Below are positions 1-11,521 of a DNA stretch of 64,000 nucleotides, piece by piece. The stretch is from positions 8,924,520-8,988,519 of the forward strand of contig NC_054389.1 of NCBI RefSeq assembly GCF_001625195.1, written 5' to 3'. The position numbers and the translations under genes were made by a program. Below the pieces are notes generated by a model. That model ran no database searches and was not told where the DNA came from. It worked only from the letters and a program-made list of their open reading frames with translations. This stretch comes from Drechmeria coniospora (taxonomy: Eukaryota > Ascomycota > Sordariomycetes > Hypocreales > Ophiocordycipitaceae). The stretch's first letter is position 1. Each line of letters opens with the position of its first letter.

Positions 1-2916
1 CACCACTTCTTCTTATCAGATGAGATTGATAAAGATTCCCTTTTACACTGGCCCGCCCCCCTCGCCGCCGTCGAGTCGGACCTGCTCTTTGGGAGGATCA
101 AACGTCGTAACTCCGACGACGACCTGTTCTCCTCGCCCGCCATTGCCGCCGGCACCATGCCCATGCCCGTACCCGTACCCATACCACCCATGCCAGACCC
201 CGACGCCGGCCACGACGACGACGACGACGACCGAAGCTCGACGCCGGATTCCGACGACGGCGCCGAGGAAGCTCGCGTGCGGAGGGGCGGCTCCGGGGGC
301 TCCGCAGCCTCGCCGACCACCGGAGGCTCCGACCATCCGCCGGCCCGCAAGAGGCAGCGTGTGCGTCTCAGCTGCCTCGAGTGCCGCCGCCGCAAGCTCT
401 CCTGCGACCGAGGCTTCCCCTGCGAGCGTTGCATCAAGAGCGGGACGCCGGATCGTTGCAGCTACGAGGCGCGCAACGGCGACGTCGTCAACGCCTCCTC
501 GGGCGTGCCGCCGCCCTTTGGCCAGCTCGACGGCCGTCGCTTCGGCATCGGCATCGGCCTCGGCCTCGGCGGCGATGGCTCCTCGACCCTGACCTCGCGC
601 GAGGACCACGACCGACTCCGCAGGCTCGAGCTGGAGATTGCCCAGCTCAAGACGCAGCTTCTCGCGCGCCCCGGCGGCGGCGTCGGCTCCTTGGACGGCA
701 GCACCGTCGCCGGCAGCAGCCACTCGCCGGCGACGCAGCAGAGGGAGGACGGCGGCGCGGCCGGAGCCCTCGACGCCAACGGCGAGGCCGCCCCCCGGCC
801 CGACGTGCAGGAGTGCATCGACGCCAGCAACATGAGCGGCGACAAGGGCGAGCTGCGCTTCTTCCGCGGCAAGGGCTTCCGCACCCGCTACTTTGGCCCC
901 CACAACGCGAGCATGGCCTTTGTCGAGCTCACCGGCCTCTGCCCCTTTATGCGGGAGACGGCCGACGAGTGGCTGCGGCCCGTCATCCTGCACGATCGAA
1001 AGGACCGCAAGCGACGCCTCGAGGACCGCGAGCTGCGCTTCAACGAACCCGACGCCGAGCTCATGGCCCTGCTGCCGACGCGCGAGGAGGCCGACGCGCT
1101 CATCGCCGTCTACCTCGACCAGTTCGAGCAGGTCCACCGCATCGTCCACATACCCACCTTTCGTGCCGAGTACGCCGGCTTCTGGAAGGCCGACGCCGGC
1201 GGCAGCGTCCACGCCAACGGCAACGTCCACGCCAACGGCAACGTCCACGGCCACGGTCACGTCAAACCACCCCACGCCGCCTTCACCGCCCTCGTCCTCT
1301 CCATGATGGCCGTCGCGAGCTGCGTGCACACGCACGAATCGCTCAAGTTCATCGGCATGATGTCTAACGCCCGTCACTGGGCCGAGCGCTGGATCAACGC
1401 CTGCGATGGCTGGCTCGCGAGGCAGAGCCAGAAGCACCGCAAGCTCATTCACTTCCAGATCGCCTGCCTCCTCTACCTCGGCAAGCGCGTCAACACGATC
1501 AAGAAGAAGCGCTTCTGGACCAGCGCCGGCGCCCTCATCCAGGACGGCATCGCCGTCGGCCTGCACCGCGAGCCGAGCCACATGGCCGGCAAGATCAGCA
1601 TCTACAACCAGGAGATGCGTCGACGGATATGGACGACGGTCCAGGAGTTCGACATGCAGGCCTCCTTCGACCACGGCCTGCCAACGCTCGTGAGCCACCT
1701 GCACTACGACACGAACGCGCCCCGCAACCTCGACGACGACGACTTTGACGAGGACACGACGACGCTACCGCCGTCGAGGCCGGCCAAGGAGTACACCTTC
1801 TGCTCCTTCCAGAACCTCGCCCGCCAGAGCCTGCCGCTGCGGCTCGAGCTGTCCCGGCTGCTGACGGGCCCGCTCTCGGACATTGACTACGACCAGGTGA
1901 TCCGCTACACAAACGACCTGACGCACGAGATCGACGCGCTGCCGTCCTGGGACACGAACCCGAACCGGAACGCCGACGTCGACGTCGACGGGGCTCGCGG
2001 CGGCGGGAGGAAGAAGAACCCGCTCATCGCGTACACGCTGTTGCACGTCCAGCTGCGGCAGTACATCATCCCCCTCCACCAACCGTACCTCAAGCTGCGC
2101 AAGCAAAACTCCAAGTACCAGTACTCGGAAATCATCTACTACAACGCCGCCCGCGACATTGTCCTCCTCCACGACAAGTTGTACGAGCAGGGCGTGCGCG
2201 CCCTCAACTTCCTGCGCGAGGACGCGCTCACGACGGCCATCAACCTCTGCAGCGTCACCATGCTGCAGCCGCGGGGCTCGACCAACATGATCATGATCAA
2301 CTCGCACCACACCCTGAAGCTCATCGAAAAGTGCATCGCCATGAAGGAGGACCGGCTGCTGCGCTGCGGCAACAACGAGCCGTGGGGCTACTCCATCATG
2401 TGCGCCGCCCTCGGCCTCCTCGAGGCTCACCTGGGCACCAAGACGCCCGAGGTGGCCAAGTCGACGTCCGCCGAGCGTTTCGTCAACCTGCACTACCGCC
2501 TGCTTGCGAACCAGGAGCCGGCCGCGTCGTCGGCCGTGTCGAGCACGCCCGCGAGCGGCCCGACGGCGGTCACGACGACGACGACGCTGACCTCGGCGCC
2601 GGGACAGGGGCAGGGACCGGGACTCGGGCCCAACCAGGGCCTGGGCGTGCTGGAAAGGAGCAAGGTACGAGGGCCGCCGCCGTCGCCGCCGCCACCGGCG
2701 TCTGCTAACGCAGCCTCCGCACAGCTTGACGCAGCCTTTCCGTTTCACAACCACTCGTCGGTGGCGGCCAACGGCAGCGGAAGCCTCGATGCCTCCGGCG
2801 TGTCCGGTCCCGCGCCGTGGATCCTCGGCGACCAGACATTCAACATGGAGCCGAGCCTCGAGCTGCTGGGACTCAACCTCAACGAGCTCTGGGGCGAGTC
2901 GTGGGAGCTCGGCTGA
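1..2916 (+). CDS. Zn2Cys6 fungal transcription factor, 5' end open at window edge
   Basis: Likely sequence-specific nuclear DNA-binding regulator. Counting from the ATG at 157, a binuclear zinc cluster has cysteines at 73, 76, 83, 89, 92 and 101 (C-x2-C-x6-C-x5-C-x2-C-x8-C), preceded by a basic run (RKRQRVR). A short leucine-rich coiled coil follows (about 146-172), then a fungal_trans-like middle region (about 300-560). The N-terminus is acidic and of low complexity. The frame stays open from base 1 to 157 and reads coding-like, so the true start may lie upstream; TTCTTCTTATCAG at 7-19 resembles a 3' splice site. A 60-nt intron is likely at 2665-2724 (GTACGA ... CTAAC ... CACAG); being a multiple of three it leaves the frame open either way. 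The target genes cannot be told. The family is certain, the N-terminus is not. Confidence 0.88.
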   Translation, partial: HHFFLSDEIDKDSLLHWPAPLAAVESDLLFGRIKRRNSDDDLFSSPAIAAGTMPMPVPVPIPPMPDPDAGHDDDDDDRSSTPDSDDGAEEARVRRGGSGGSAASPTTGGSDHPPARKRQRVRLSCLECRRRKLSCDRGFPCERCIKSGTPDRCSYEARNGDVVNASSGVPPPFGQLDGRRFGIGIGLGLGGDGSSTLTSREDHDRLRRLELEIAQLKTQLLARPGGGVGSLDGSTVAGSSHSPATQQREDGGAAGALDANGEAAPRPDVQECIDASNMSGDKGELRFFRGKGFRTRYFGPHNASMAFVELTGLCPFMRETADEWLRPVILHDRKDRKRRLEDRELRFNEPDAELMALLPTREEADALIAVYLDQFEQVHRIVHIPTFRAEYAGFWKADAGGSVHANGNVHANGNVHGHGHVKPPHAAFTALVLSMMAVASCVHTHESLKFIGMMSNARHWAERWINACDGWLARQSQKHRKLIHFQIACLLYLGKRVNTIKKKRFWTSAGALIQDGIAVGLHREPSHMAGKISIYNQEMRRRIWTTVQEFDMQASFDHGLPTLVSHLHYDTNAPRNLDDDDFDEDTTTLPPSRPAKEYTFCSFQNLARQSLPLRLELSRLLTGPLSDIDYDQVIRYTNDLTHEIDALPSWDTNPNRNADVDVDGARGGGRKKNPLIAYTLLHVQLRQYIIPLHQPYLKLRKQNSKYQYSEIIYYNAARDIVLLHDKLYEQGVRALNFLREDALTTAINLCSVTMLQPRGSTNMIMINSHHTLKLIEKCIAMKEDRLLRCGNNEPWGYSIMCAALGLLEAHLGTKTPEVAKSTSAERFVNLHYRLLANQEPAASSAVSSTPASGPTAVTTTTTLTSAPGQGQGPGLGPNQGLGVLERSKVRGPPPSPPPPASANAASAQLDAAFPFHNHSSVAANGSGSLDASGVSGPAPWILGDQTFNMEPSLELLGLNLNELWGESWELG

Positions 2917-4004
2917 CGGTTGCCGTCGCGCGCGCACATGGGGCAGATTGAATTCCGAGCGAGCGGTGCATTTTATTCGTGCCAGTGTACAAAACGTGAG
3001 GGACGACGAAGAACGTCGGTTGGGTTTTCGAGCATACGAGCACTGTACTGTACACTAGAGATACCACAATTTGCAAACTCACATCTCCGTTGATGGCCAC
3101 CGCCACGGCTTCCATCTCTCCCCTGCCTATCCTGGTCACACTCTTTCGTGTACAGTGCACAGGTTTCTCATCGCCCTACGCCTGTTGATCTCCCCGGCCG
3201 TTGTCCTATACTGCATTCTTCTCGGTTATTCATCCGACACATGCCCACGCTTGCCAGTTCGTGCTGTTGTTGGAGGGTTTTTTTTCGTCAACTGGGTCCC
3301 TTCATTCAACCCATCCGGTTACCCTTGTTGCACTTGAGGAAACTCAAGAAAAATGTAGACGCGTGTTGATCATGGGACTTGCTGCTATGCACGAATACAC
3401 TTACAAGCATTCAAGCAAGCAAACGCTCGTCCACGCTTGTCCACGTATTTTAACCCGTCATGTAACTTGACATATCGAGGTAGTATTTTATATGTACAGA
3501 GTACTCAATACTGTTCTAGTATACTTTCAAGTAAGTACAGTTCAGCTGTGCTCAGCTACACATGGGCATTATCATTGAGATGCAAAGAAGTGTCATACAA
3601 CATTATGTCAATATGTACGGAGTAGTTGTAGGTGTACATACATGTACCTAAGTAAGTACTGTACTGTACGGTACTCCGTAAGTACTCCATATTTTGTAAT
3701 ATATGATAACTCGCACTGTACTCCGTATACTGTATATTGTTAGTAAAGTAAATACTCCGTAAAAAGTACATCCGAATACGTAATAATACTTGCCGGGAGG
3801 ATCAAGTTGGATGGAACGTCCCCACCCAGTCTCCATCTGCACGATCCATTTTATGGATCAGAAATTCAACTATCAAGTCACAAGCGAGCAAACTTCAGAA
3901 GCACGGCCCTGGGCAGGAACGGGGGCTCATACCCTTAAATATGGTATTGCGTCCAGCGAATCCTCAACGGAAAGCGCAGCGAGCGCTTGAGCCGCCAACA
4001 AGTC
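2917..4004. other. gene-free spacer with TACGGAGTA motifs
   Basis: I see no credible gene. The AT-richer stretch 3480-3790 carries TACGGAGTA or its complement at 3616, 3672, 3719 and 3753, plus many short GTAC and ACATGTAC runs. Confidence 0.6.
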
Positions 4005-4076
4005 AGCAACATAGCTCAGCGGAAGAGCGACGGGCTCATAACCCGTAGGTCCCTGGATCGAGACCAGGTGTTGCTA
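4005..4076 (+). tRNA. initiator tRNA-Met (CAT)
   Basis: The 72-nt gene folds into a full cloverleaf without intron. Acceptor stem AGCAACA (4005-4011) pairs with TGTTGCT (4069-4075), discriminator A4076. The D stem is GCTC/GAGC. The anticodon arm is ACGGG-CTCATAA-CCCGT with anticodon CAT at 4037-4039. The T stem is CCTGG/CCAGG. It carries the marks of a eukaryotic initiator rather than an elongator: A1:U72 pair, three G:C pairs at the base of the anticodon stem, and T loop ATCGAGA (A54 and A60 instead of T54 and a pyrimidine at 60). The internal B box is GGATCGAGACC. Confidence 0.93.
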
Positions 4077-4077
4077 C

Positions 4078-4089
4078 TTTTTTTTTTTT
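4078..4089 (+). terminator. RNA polymerase III T-tract terminator
   Basis: A run of 12 T starts 2 nt after the discriminator base of the initiator tRNA, the usual Pol III stop signal. Confidence 0.88.
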
Positions 4090-6761
4090 CTATGCCACAC
4101 TTGGTTTGATTGACATTGCTTACTGTGGTTGTTGGCTCGGGTTGTTGAAACGTCATTTTTGGCAGGAGAATCTGCTCGCATCTGTTTGTATTGATTTTTC
4201 TTTCTTGCTTGTTGGACAACAAACAATTGTGCAGTGCCGATGAGTCGCTCGCTGTGTGATGCGAGTTGCTGGCGCGCATCGATCATGGCTGAACAGCTTC
4301 TCACTGATTAGACGACATACTGTACGCATCATGTCCTGTCCAAGTCCTCCAAGGCCGAGCCTTTCCAGAAACGAGGTTTTCACATGAACCTGCCATCTGG
4401 TGTCCTTCGATCGGCAGCATCATCCCGGCGTCCGGCGGCAATTTGCTAGCAGGGACGTGATTGCTCTAGAGATGCAACCCGGGTTGGTAGATCGAAGGAG
4501 ACTTTGCAACCGCTCGTCAGCCTCGCATCGTCCTAGTGCCGTCGCCCTCCAACGGGTCCAGTCTTGGTCGACTCCGAAGATTTCGAGTATTGCGTTTGAC
4601 CACGGCAAAGCATCGAACTATTTCGGCTCCGAAGAGAGAACCGAGGCCCCAAAGAAATCCCCTTATCTTCTCGTCCGTCATGCGACGAGCCAGTTCTTGG
4701 TGGCCGGCCCTTTGGCACAGGCTAGTGCAATATCGTTGGCGCTGAGCGAGGCTTTTCCCCAGCACAGCGAGTTCATGTCGGCAGTGATGAGCAACAGGCC
4801 AAGGCTTCGGAATGGTGCAAGACGTGTCATCTGCCAGCCAATTACGCTGGTGATGTTGGGATACTCATCTAGTCCACGAGCAACGGCCGCCTTTGCCGTC
4901 GATTTGCTTCGGCACGAACTTCCCCGACGATTCTGCACCCTCTCTGCCCAGTTCAGCAGGAGGGTGGCGATTGGATGTACGTGCAGGTCCCGGGTAAGTG
5001 CTCAGTGCAGCCTGCGTCTAGTGCGAGAGCCCTGACCGCCGGGACGAAAAAGGCCGACCTCCGCGCCCGTACAAGACGAAGAATGTGCCGTTTGGAAGCT
5101 CGAGACTGCAGAAGACGGCAAGGGATCGATCGATCGGTACAAAGACCAACCGGCCAGCTCGGGCTCGCGATGGAGAAAGCCGCCATTTCGTGCGACGTTC
5201 CTACATCCCATCAACATCCCATTATAGTCCTCATTCCGAGCCCTTGCTTGCTGCTCCGAGTCTCGAAATGCCTTGGCAGCCCTCATCACGAACCCTTTCT
5301 TGCTGCTACGCGTCTCGTCGAGTTTGGCACGATGGAGACTCTCCTTCGCTCCGGTATCGGCCATGCCGAACATATGGAGGCCGAGACGTTGCTGTTGTGG
5401 GCAATGATTTGCCTCAAAGTGACGAGTGCTGTTTGATGTCCCTGCCGCTGCCTCATCCGCCATCAACTTACCTGGGTCGAGGAATTGCCTTGCCGATGGA
5501 CGGGGCCAGTGGGAGACTGTACGCCAGCCCCCGATCAGTGGCCACAGCCAGTGGTCAGAGAACACTACAGTCCTGGTAGGCGCTGCTGCTTCGTCGCTGG
5601 GAGAAACGTTCAATCGTCCAAGTATTATTACTTGTAATACTCCGTACACGCAAACCAAAGGTACCAACAGCGTCTGCCGTGTCATCTTCAGGGCCTACGT
5701 GTGAGCACATAATTAGCAGGTGCGGCAGAGAATCCAGTCCGCTCCATCGTCAAATCCTTCTGCAACCTGTCTCCTCCCGGGCGTCAAGGCAGGTGTTCGC
5801 CGAGGTATTCAGCAACATTGATTCCCTGCGATAGGGATGCCCTTGACGCCCCTGCCCAAGGGTGGTGCATCAAAGTGAACCTGTAATTATGGGTGTACTG
5901 GTGGGTGGCAAAAGTGTCGATTCACTTTGTAGTGGTAGCGCAACCAAAAATGGACCGTCGCTTTTGTCTACCTAGTAATAGTGACTGGACCTGTGAAGAG
6001 CCGCTTTGCGCACCCGCGCTGGCCTTGCGCTGGCCTGTAGTGGACGAGAGTAAACGGTAGGCATCCGTGACGTTTGGCAACCGGCATTCCGAGCGCAGGC
6101 ATCTCCCATGGAACGGCGCAGTCTGTGGAAGGTTTGCAGGTAATCAGGTTTGCAGGTAACTAGGTTTGCAGGTAAACGGGATGGCGCCAGGAGAGACATG
6201 CGGGACGGAGAAAGTATCTTAATTAATCATCACGTGTGTCGACCACACTGTCCAGTGCGGTGCTGTGGAATACTATGAGGAGCATCCCCGACCACCAGTG
6301 CTTGTAACCTTCAATAGTTGCCATAGTTCAAACTCGTGCCATTCTTCCCGCCGTGGTTGGCAGCCTGTGGCTGAAGCTAAATCGCGCCTTGGGGGCAAGT
6401 TTTAGGGACTGGACAGCCGCAACCGCCGCCAACGGCACGCTCTTGGTTAGCCGTCTCCGGCGCTGTCGCCTCGCTATTGCGCCCCTAACCGTGGCAATTG
6501 ACCATCAGCACCCCCGTACGACTGCGAATGGACCACGAGTGGCTTGGGCACCGGTGGGCATACACGACACATATATCGTTCAAGTACGGAGTACTGGTTA
6601 TAAGTCATGGCTACGTACACGTGCTCTGCGATGTGTGCCTCGCGTACCAGACCCTTCACTCATCCGTCTCTGGACCAAACGGCCAAGGCTCCTCTGGCAG
6701 AACAAAACGACGACAGCGGCGCTGGATGGATTCGGCCTGCTGCTGACGCCTCTACTCAGCG
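4090..6761. other. gene-free spacer, no recognisable gene
   Basis: Several overlapping open frames of 150-230 codons occur on both strands between 4400 and 5700 (for example 5002-5685 minus), but none shows a domain, signal peptide or consistent splice pattern. A TACGGAGTA motif lies at 6585. I cannot exclude an orphan gene. Confidence 0.5.
6131..6177. repeat. 16-bp tandem repeat, three copies
   Basis: The unit GGTTTGCAGGTAAYYA occurs at 6131, 6147 and 6163, the last copy one base short. It is intergenic. Confidence 0.85.
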
Positions 6762-7853
6762 ATGCTGCCACTATCGCACTCTCTCGACAAAAGAGCCCGC
6801 CTGAGGCAGCTCCTTCTTGCCGTCGTCGCTGGCCTCGTCGTCGTCTCCATCTTACTGCTCCGCCCGGCGAGTCTGCTTCCGACCTTGGCCTTGATGGCAG
6901 GCGCCGACATCCCCGGCCTCGCCGAGGCACTGGAAGCGGCCGCTGAATCGTGCGAGAGCTACGGCTGGCAGAGGTTCGTGCCCGAATCGTCGAGCGGGAA
7001 GCGCAGGGTCTACGACCTGTTCATGATCAACACCGAGCTGGACTGGCTCGAGATTCGACTCGGGACGACGTACGACGCCGTCGACTACTTCATCATCTTC
7101 GAAGCGGACATAACCTTCACCGGCCTGGCGAAGCCGCTCTTCGTTCGCGACAACTGGTCCAAGTTCAAGCGCTTCCACCGCAAGATGATATACCACAAGG
7201 TCGAATTCCCGCCCGGGTTCAACGCAACCGACATGTGGAAGAAGGAGAGGTTCACCCGAGACGCCATGCTTGAGCAGGGCCTGCAGCAGCTCCGCGGTCG
7301 TCAAGAGCCCCGTGCCGGCGATGTCATCATCTTCGCCGATGTCGACGAGATTCCTCGACCAGAAGTCCTCCACCTGCTTCGCGCCTGCCAGTTCCCGCGT
7401 CGCGTCACCCTCCGTGGCCGGTTCTACTACTACAGCTTTCAGTTCCTGCACCGCGGAGACGAGTGGCGAGCGCCGCATGCGACCTACTACGAAGGACTGG
7501 ATACCATCCTGCCCAACGATTTGCGTGGTGGCGTCGGCAAGAACGCGCACGAGTCGGTGGATATTGCCAACGCCTCCTGGCATTGCTCCTCGTGCTTCAA
7601 AACCGTGCACGAGGTTCGCGTCAAGATGGAGTCATTCTCCCACACCGAGTACAACATCGAAAAATATCGGGACAGTCATTGGATTGCCGATCACGTACGT
7701 CAGGGAACCGACATGTGGGAAAGGAATAGGGAGGTGTACGACAGGATCGACGGCAACAGGGACCTACCCGACTACCTCCTGAAGCATGCCGACAGATTCC
7801 CTTACATGATCAACAGGGACGGACCGACTGCTGGCTTTTCTGATTATCCGTAA
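6762..7853 (+). CDS. family 17 glycosyltransferase, type II membrane protein
   Basis: Resembles the GT17 family (beta-1,4-N-acetylglucosaminyltransferase III-like, PF04724). The single exon encodes 363 aa. A short basic cytosolic tail is followed by a membrane anchor (about residues 16-34), a stem, and a lumenal domain. The domain starts with the family-typical VYDLFMINTELDWLEIRL (residues 83-100), then DYFIIFEADITFTG, and holds an acidic DVDE (193-196) in IIFADVDEIPRPE, a likely metal/nucleotide-sugar site. A conserved WHCSSCF segment and SHTEYN lie in the C-terminal half. Role inferred: Golgi or ER transfer of GlcNAc to glycans; the fungal substrate is not settled by sequence. The ATG at 6762 is chosen because it precedes the anchor. 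It converges on the LysM gene to its right. Confidence 0.88.
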   Translation: MLPLSHSLDKRARLRQLLLAVVAGLVVVSILLLRPASLLPTLALMAGADIPGLAEALEAAAESCESYGWQRFVPESSSGKRRVYDLFMINTELDWLEIRLGTTYDAVDYFIIFEADITFTGLAKPLFVRDNWSKFKRFHRKMIYHKVEFPPGFNATDMWKKERFTRDAMLEQGLQQLRGRQEPRAGDVIIFADVDEIPRPEVLHLLRACQFPRRVTLRGRFYYYSFQFLHRGDEWRAPHATYYEGLDTILPNDLRGGVGKNAHESVDIANASWHCSSCFKTVHEVRVKMESFSHTEYNIEKYRDSHWIADHVRQGTDMWERNREVYDRIDGNRDLPDYLLKHADRFPYMINRDGPTAGFSDYP

Positions 7854-8216
7854 AGGCCACGTGCTGCGGTTCCTCGTCGTCGACGCCGACCATGTCTGCT
7901 TCGAGAATCGCCTCCATCGCCCCCTCGCCCCGGATGCGCCGTCGACCGCTTTCAACGACGTATACCATCACACGGTCGACCTTGACCGGTCCACTGCTAG
8001 ATGGAAAGCCGGGGAAAATCTTAATTTACCGACCGAGAACTCCTATTGCCGCATAGCTGCTCTGGACGTTGCTTTTTCCGTCCATGGCCAATGCTGCAGT
8101 CGGCAAGCAGACAGGCGAAAAGAGCCCACCGGTGTGTTACTACGTACGTCGTCACCATGCAGCAGCACCGGCATGTCCAAGCTCCAGCAACAGGCATGTC
8201 CATTTCACCCGGTGAA
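7854..8216. other. convergent intergenic spacer
   Basis: 3' flanks of the glycosyltransferase and the LysM gene. No further gene seen. Confidence 0.6.
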
Positions 8217-9571
8217 CTAGCACAAAGAGTTGGCCGGCTCCGGTTCAAACTGGCAAGTCTGCTGGCTCACGCAGTCTTCTTCCTTCTTCGCGCACCGGAA
8301 ATGCAGCGACTTGAACTTCCAGCCCTCGCTCCAAGCGGTCCGGCACTGGCCCTTGTTGGCGTATCCGTACCCGAACCACTTGCCTGAGCATTCCGCTTGC
8401 TCCCAGTAGCTGATCTGCACCTGGCCTTCGGGGCAGTAACCCTCGGCCGCGATTTCCAAGGAAGCAACGGAGCAGGCTGTATTGATGCAGATCCCGTCGG
8501 CGACCGCGATGTCATTCTTGACCTCACCCGTGCAGTCGGCGTGGTATCGTGTCTTGAGCCTGAATGCGGGAAGGACGCCCACGCAGACGTAGGCTTTTGC
8601 CCAGAGACCTTCGCATGCGGCTCCGATGCTGGGATTCCACCGGGCCAAGTCGTCGAAGGAGATGCCTGCGTTGGAGGCAATATCAATGCAATTCTCGTCT
8701 GGCTTCACGTAACGGAATCGATTGCAGTTGCTGACCATGCCTGGCTGCGTTGGTGTAGGCGTCTGTATGCCGTTGCCCGGCGCACCCACGACCGGCGCAT
8801 TCACGACCGGCGTTGGCGTATAGCCGATGACGGAGACGCAGGCATACGTACCGGCCCAAAGCCCGCTGCACGCCTCTCCCTCTTGGGAGTTCCAAAGCAG
8901 AAACTCTCGAAGGGGAATATTGTACTTGACGGCGATGCTTTTGCAAGTATCCCCCCCGTTGACCCAAGCAAACTTGTCGCAGTTGCCCACCACGCCGGGC
9001 TGCAAAGGGGAAGGAGTTTTGATGCCTGCATGGATTGTGTTAGTTGAGATGTGGGAGGAATGTGGCGGGCGGCTCTGAAATGGTATTTACCATTCGGAGG
9101 CTCAGTCGTCGTCGTCGTTTCCACGATGGGAACCGCTGGACTTTCTGGATGAGGATTGCCAACATTCGATGGATCGCTCGGCACTTTCGAAGTTACCGTC
9201 GGCTCTTCCATTGCCTCGACACAATAGGACTTGCCCGCCAGCAAATTGGTGCAGCCAGAGCCAACGGAGGGGTTCTGAAAGGCGTATGGATTAGCCGCCG
9301 CCTACCTAGCGAATCGAACAGAGGCAGAATGATGGCATACCCATCTCAAAAAGGCATCCACGGAACATCCGTATACATCGCAGATGGCGGCACACGTTTG
9401 GGAGCCGTTGTAGTCAAGCCAGAAACTGCAATGAGGTGTCGTCCTCTGGTCATGCGGCAGTCCAGGCTTGTCACCGGCACGGCTCTGCAGAGTCCCCGGT
9501 GCCGGTCTGGCAATGCTCGCCAGGGCTAGAGGAATGACAATGTGTGCCAAACCAAGTAGGTGGAACCACAT
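8217..9571 (-). CDS. secreted protein with three LysM domains (LysM effector-like)
   Basis: Spliced from 9571-9341, 9274-9091 and 9025-8217 into 407 aa. Introns of 66 and 65 nt have GTATGC/GTAAAT donors and TTTCAG/ATGCAG acceptors, the second with CTAAC. The ATG at 9571 precedes a signal peptide (about 1-21). LysM1 lies near 37-92 and spans intron 1, with WNPSVG split at the junction. LysM2 is about 156-204 (NGGDTC ... LLWNS) and LysM3 about 241-288 (KPDENC ... RWNPSIG). Ser/Thr/Pro linkers separate them. Residues about 295-407 form a Cys-rich tail that I do not recognise. Fungal LysM effectors bind chitin oligomers outside the cell, hiding them from host receptors or shielding hyphae from chitinases. 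Proximity to the killer-toxin-like chitinase fits a self-protection or joint role, which is inference. Confidence 0.9.
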
Positions 9572-11521
9572 TGCGGCTGTTAATAGTGATGCAGCGGTGC
9601 ACCACACTTCGATCGTTTGTTTATCGCAACGCGCCGGAGAATTCGAGCTTTAGTGGCCGGCAACGCGCCTTTTCAATGACTGCTTGCTCCATGAACACCA
9701 GCTTATGCACCCGTGTGTAGCATCACGAAGCTTGTAATCATGCGTTCAAAAAGCCTTCCATCTGTAATCATGCGGTAAGCGAGTAAGAGCTATGACATCT
9801 TGCAGAATCCAAAACCGACCCTAAGCTGCCTTCGGCGAGGTAGTCCGAAATAAAGTCGGAGTCAAAGCTATTACATGTCCTCCGTACCCGTATTCAGTGT
9901 TACAGTGTCCCCGTATAGTGATAGAATGCGACAGGAGACTTCAGTTCCTTCGTAAAATACATGCTCCATGGTTCGTTGGGTGGCCATGGCGATGTCGGGG
10001 ACACCTTTGTCAACGCTCTTATCCTCTTATTTCATCTCTACCAATGTGCAAAAGTTCAGATAGACCAAAGCGAGGGAATTAATTTATTGTGGCAGCTAGA
10101 AATCTGGAAATAACTTTAACGAAGCAATGTGCCATGCGTGCAGAAACCGTATTGAGGGGATAATGATAAGCCTCGTGAAGATGGGGTTGACTCTACGGAA
10201 TGCTACATAATTCCTTCTATTAAGCCCAGAATACTCCTCAGTGAATACGGAGTACTTACTTGTACATCGTGCTCGTAATACGGAGTACTTATACGGAGTA
10301 CTCCGTAGCATCTTCGATTACCCCAACTTATGGGTCATATTGACACCCCTCCCCTATAATTGCCCCTCCGAACCACGTTGCAACACAACCAGAAAATACG
10401 GGGTATGTGCTCCGTACAAGAGAATCACCTACTTACTTGTAAACGAGGACCTGACGTACGGAGTACAAGAGAATTCAATATGTGAGGACATATAGTAAGC
10501 TTCGGTACATGGATAAAGAAGTCATCACCGTGTGATAATGGCTAAAGATTATGCGGCCCAGTTGAGCTTGACATCCTATACGGAGTACGGAGTATAGTTC
10601 ATGTACATGTACATGCAATGCTCCATACTAGCAATCGACAGGATGCCACGTTTGCAATTGTGCAGAGAAACAATTTTCAATGTTGCAATCAGCCTCAAAT
10701 GTCGGTTCACTATCATGAGGTATATCGCGCTGCCAAGAGTGCTGGTCACTTCCGAGTCAACCCATGCCTTTGGCTTACACTGGAGATGGGGTTTTGGTGA
10801 ATATTAAACAGATTATTGCAGCGCATGTGAAGTTCAATGGTTGATCCCAATGATTTTCTGGTTTAAAGGTGACAACAGTAATACAGCTACGTACAAGGAT
10901 AGTACCTTGGTGCGCTACGGAGTACATATCGTCCCATACCGCCAACTATTGCAGTGTATGCTTAAAGTATGGTACCCAGTAACTCTTGGCCGTGATGGAG
11001 GGCATATATCGATACTTGCCGAAGCTTTTACAAGGATTTGTATTTTCAATGCCATTTTTTGTCTACACGTGCATGTTTCACCTGTATGCCTGCCTACCCG
11101 CTTTCCTCGGACCTCGAAGTGCTATGCCTGGTTGGGTCAGCGCAAAGCTGTGGTCTCTCCCTCCTGGTGACGGATACCATACAGACAGGACAGGTTCAGT
11201 ACGGGCTGGCATGGTGCGAATCATGCCCTTTAGCGAAACCTAGTCAGATCGCGATGACCACTACGCGTTCTTGCTTCGTACTATTGGTGCTGCTTAGCAG
11301 CAATTACAATGAAAATCGATGGGAGCATGTAACATTTTCTGCGAAATCAAAGCGTAAAAGTCCTGCAATGAAGCGATACAGCCGTCTGGCCAAAAAAAGT
11401 CGTATTGAAACATATTCCTACCCCCCCCCCCCCCTTCTGGTTAAAGTACAATGGGACTGAAGAAATAGCCAATGACTTTTGGGGTGACGAGAGGCAGCGA
11501 CTTGACCTGTTGTGTCCTGCG
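9572..11521. other. gene-free spacer rich in TACGGAGTA motifs
   Basis: No credible gene. Motif copies lie at 10246, 10279, 10292-10307 (perfect palindrome), 10457, 10579-10594 (overlapping pair) and 10916. A 14-base C run is at 11421-11434. Confidence 0.6.
10292..10307. repeat. perfect 16-bp palindrome TACGGAGTACTCCGTA
   Basis: Clearest complete copy of the motif scattered through most intergenic regions of the window. Two half-site copies sit just upstream at 10246 and 10279. Confidence 0.8.

Noticed and set aside
43..1704. 553-codon minus-strand open frame
   Set aside because: Antisense shadow of the Zn2Cys6 gene in GC-rich DNA; no domain, low-complexity translation.
5002..5685. 227-codon minus-strand frame
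   Set aside because: Competing frames of similar length on the other strand, no recognisable motif, no introns; kept only as a possibility in the spacer note.
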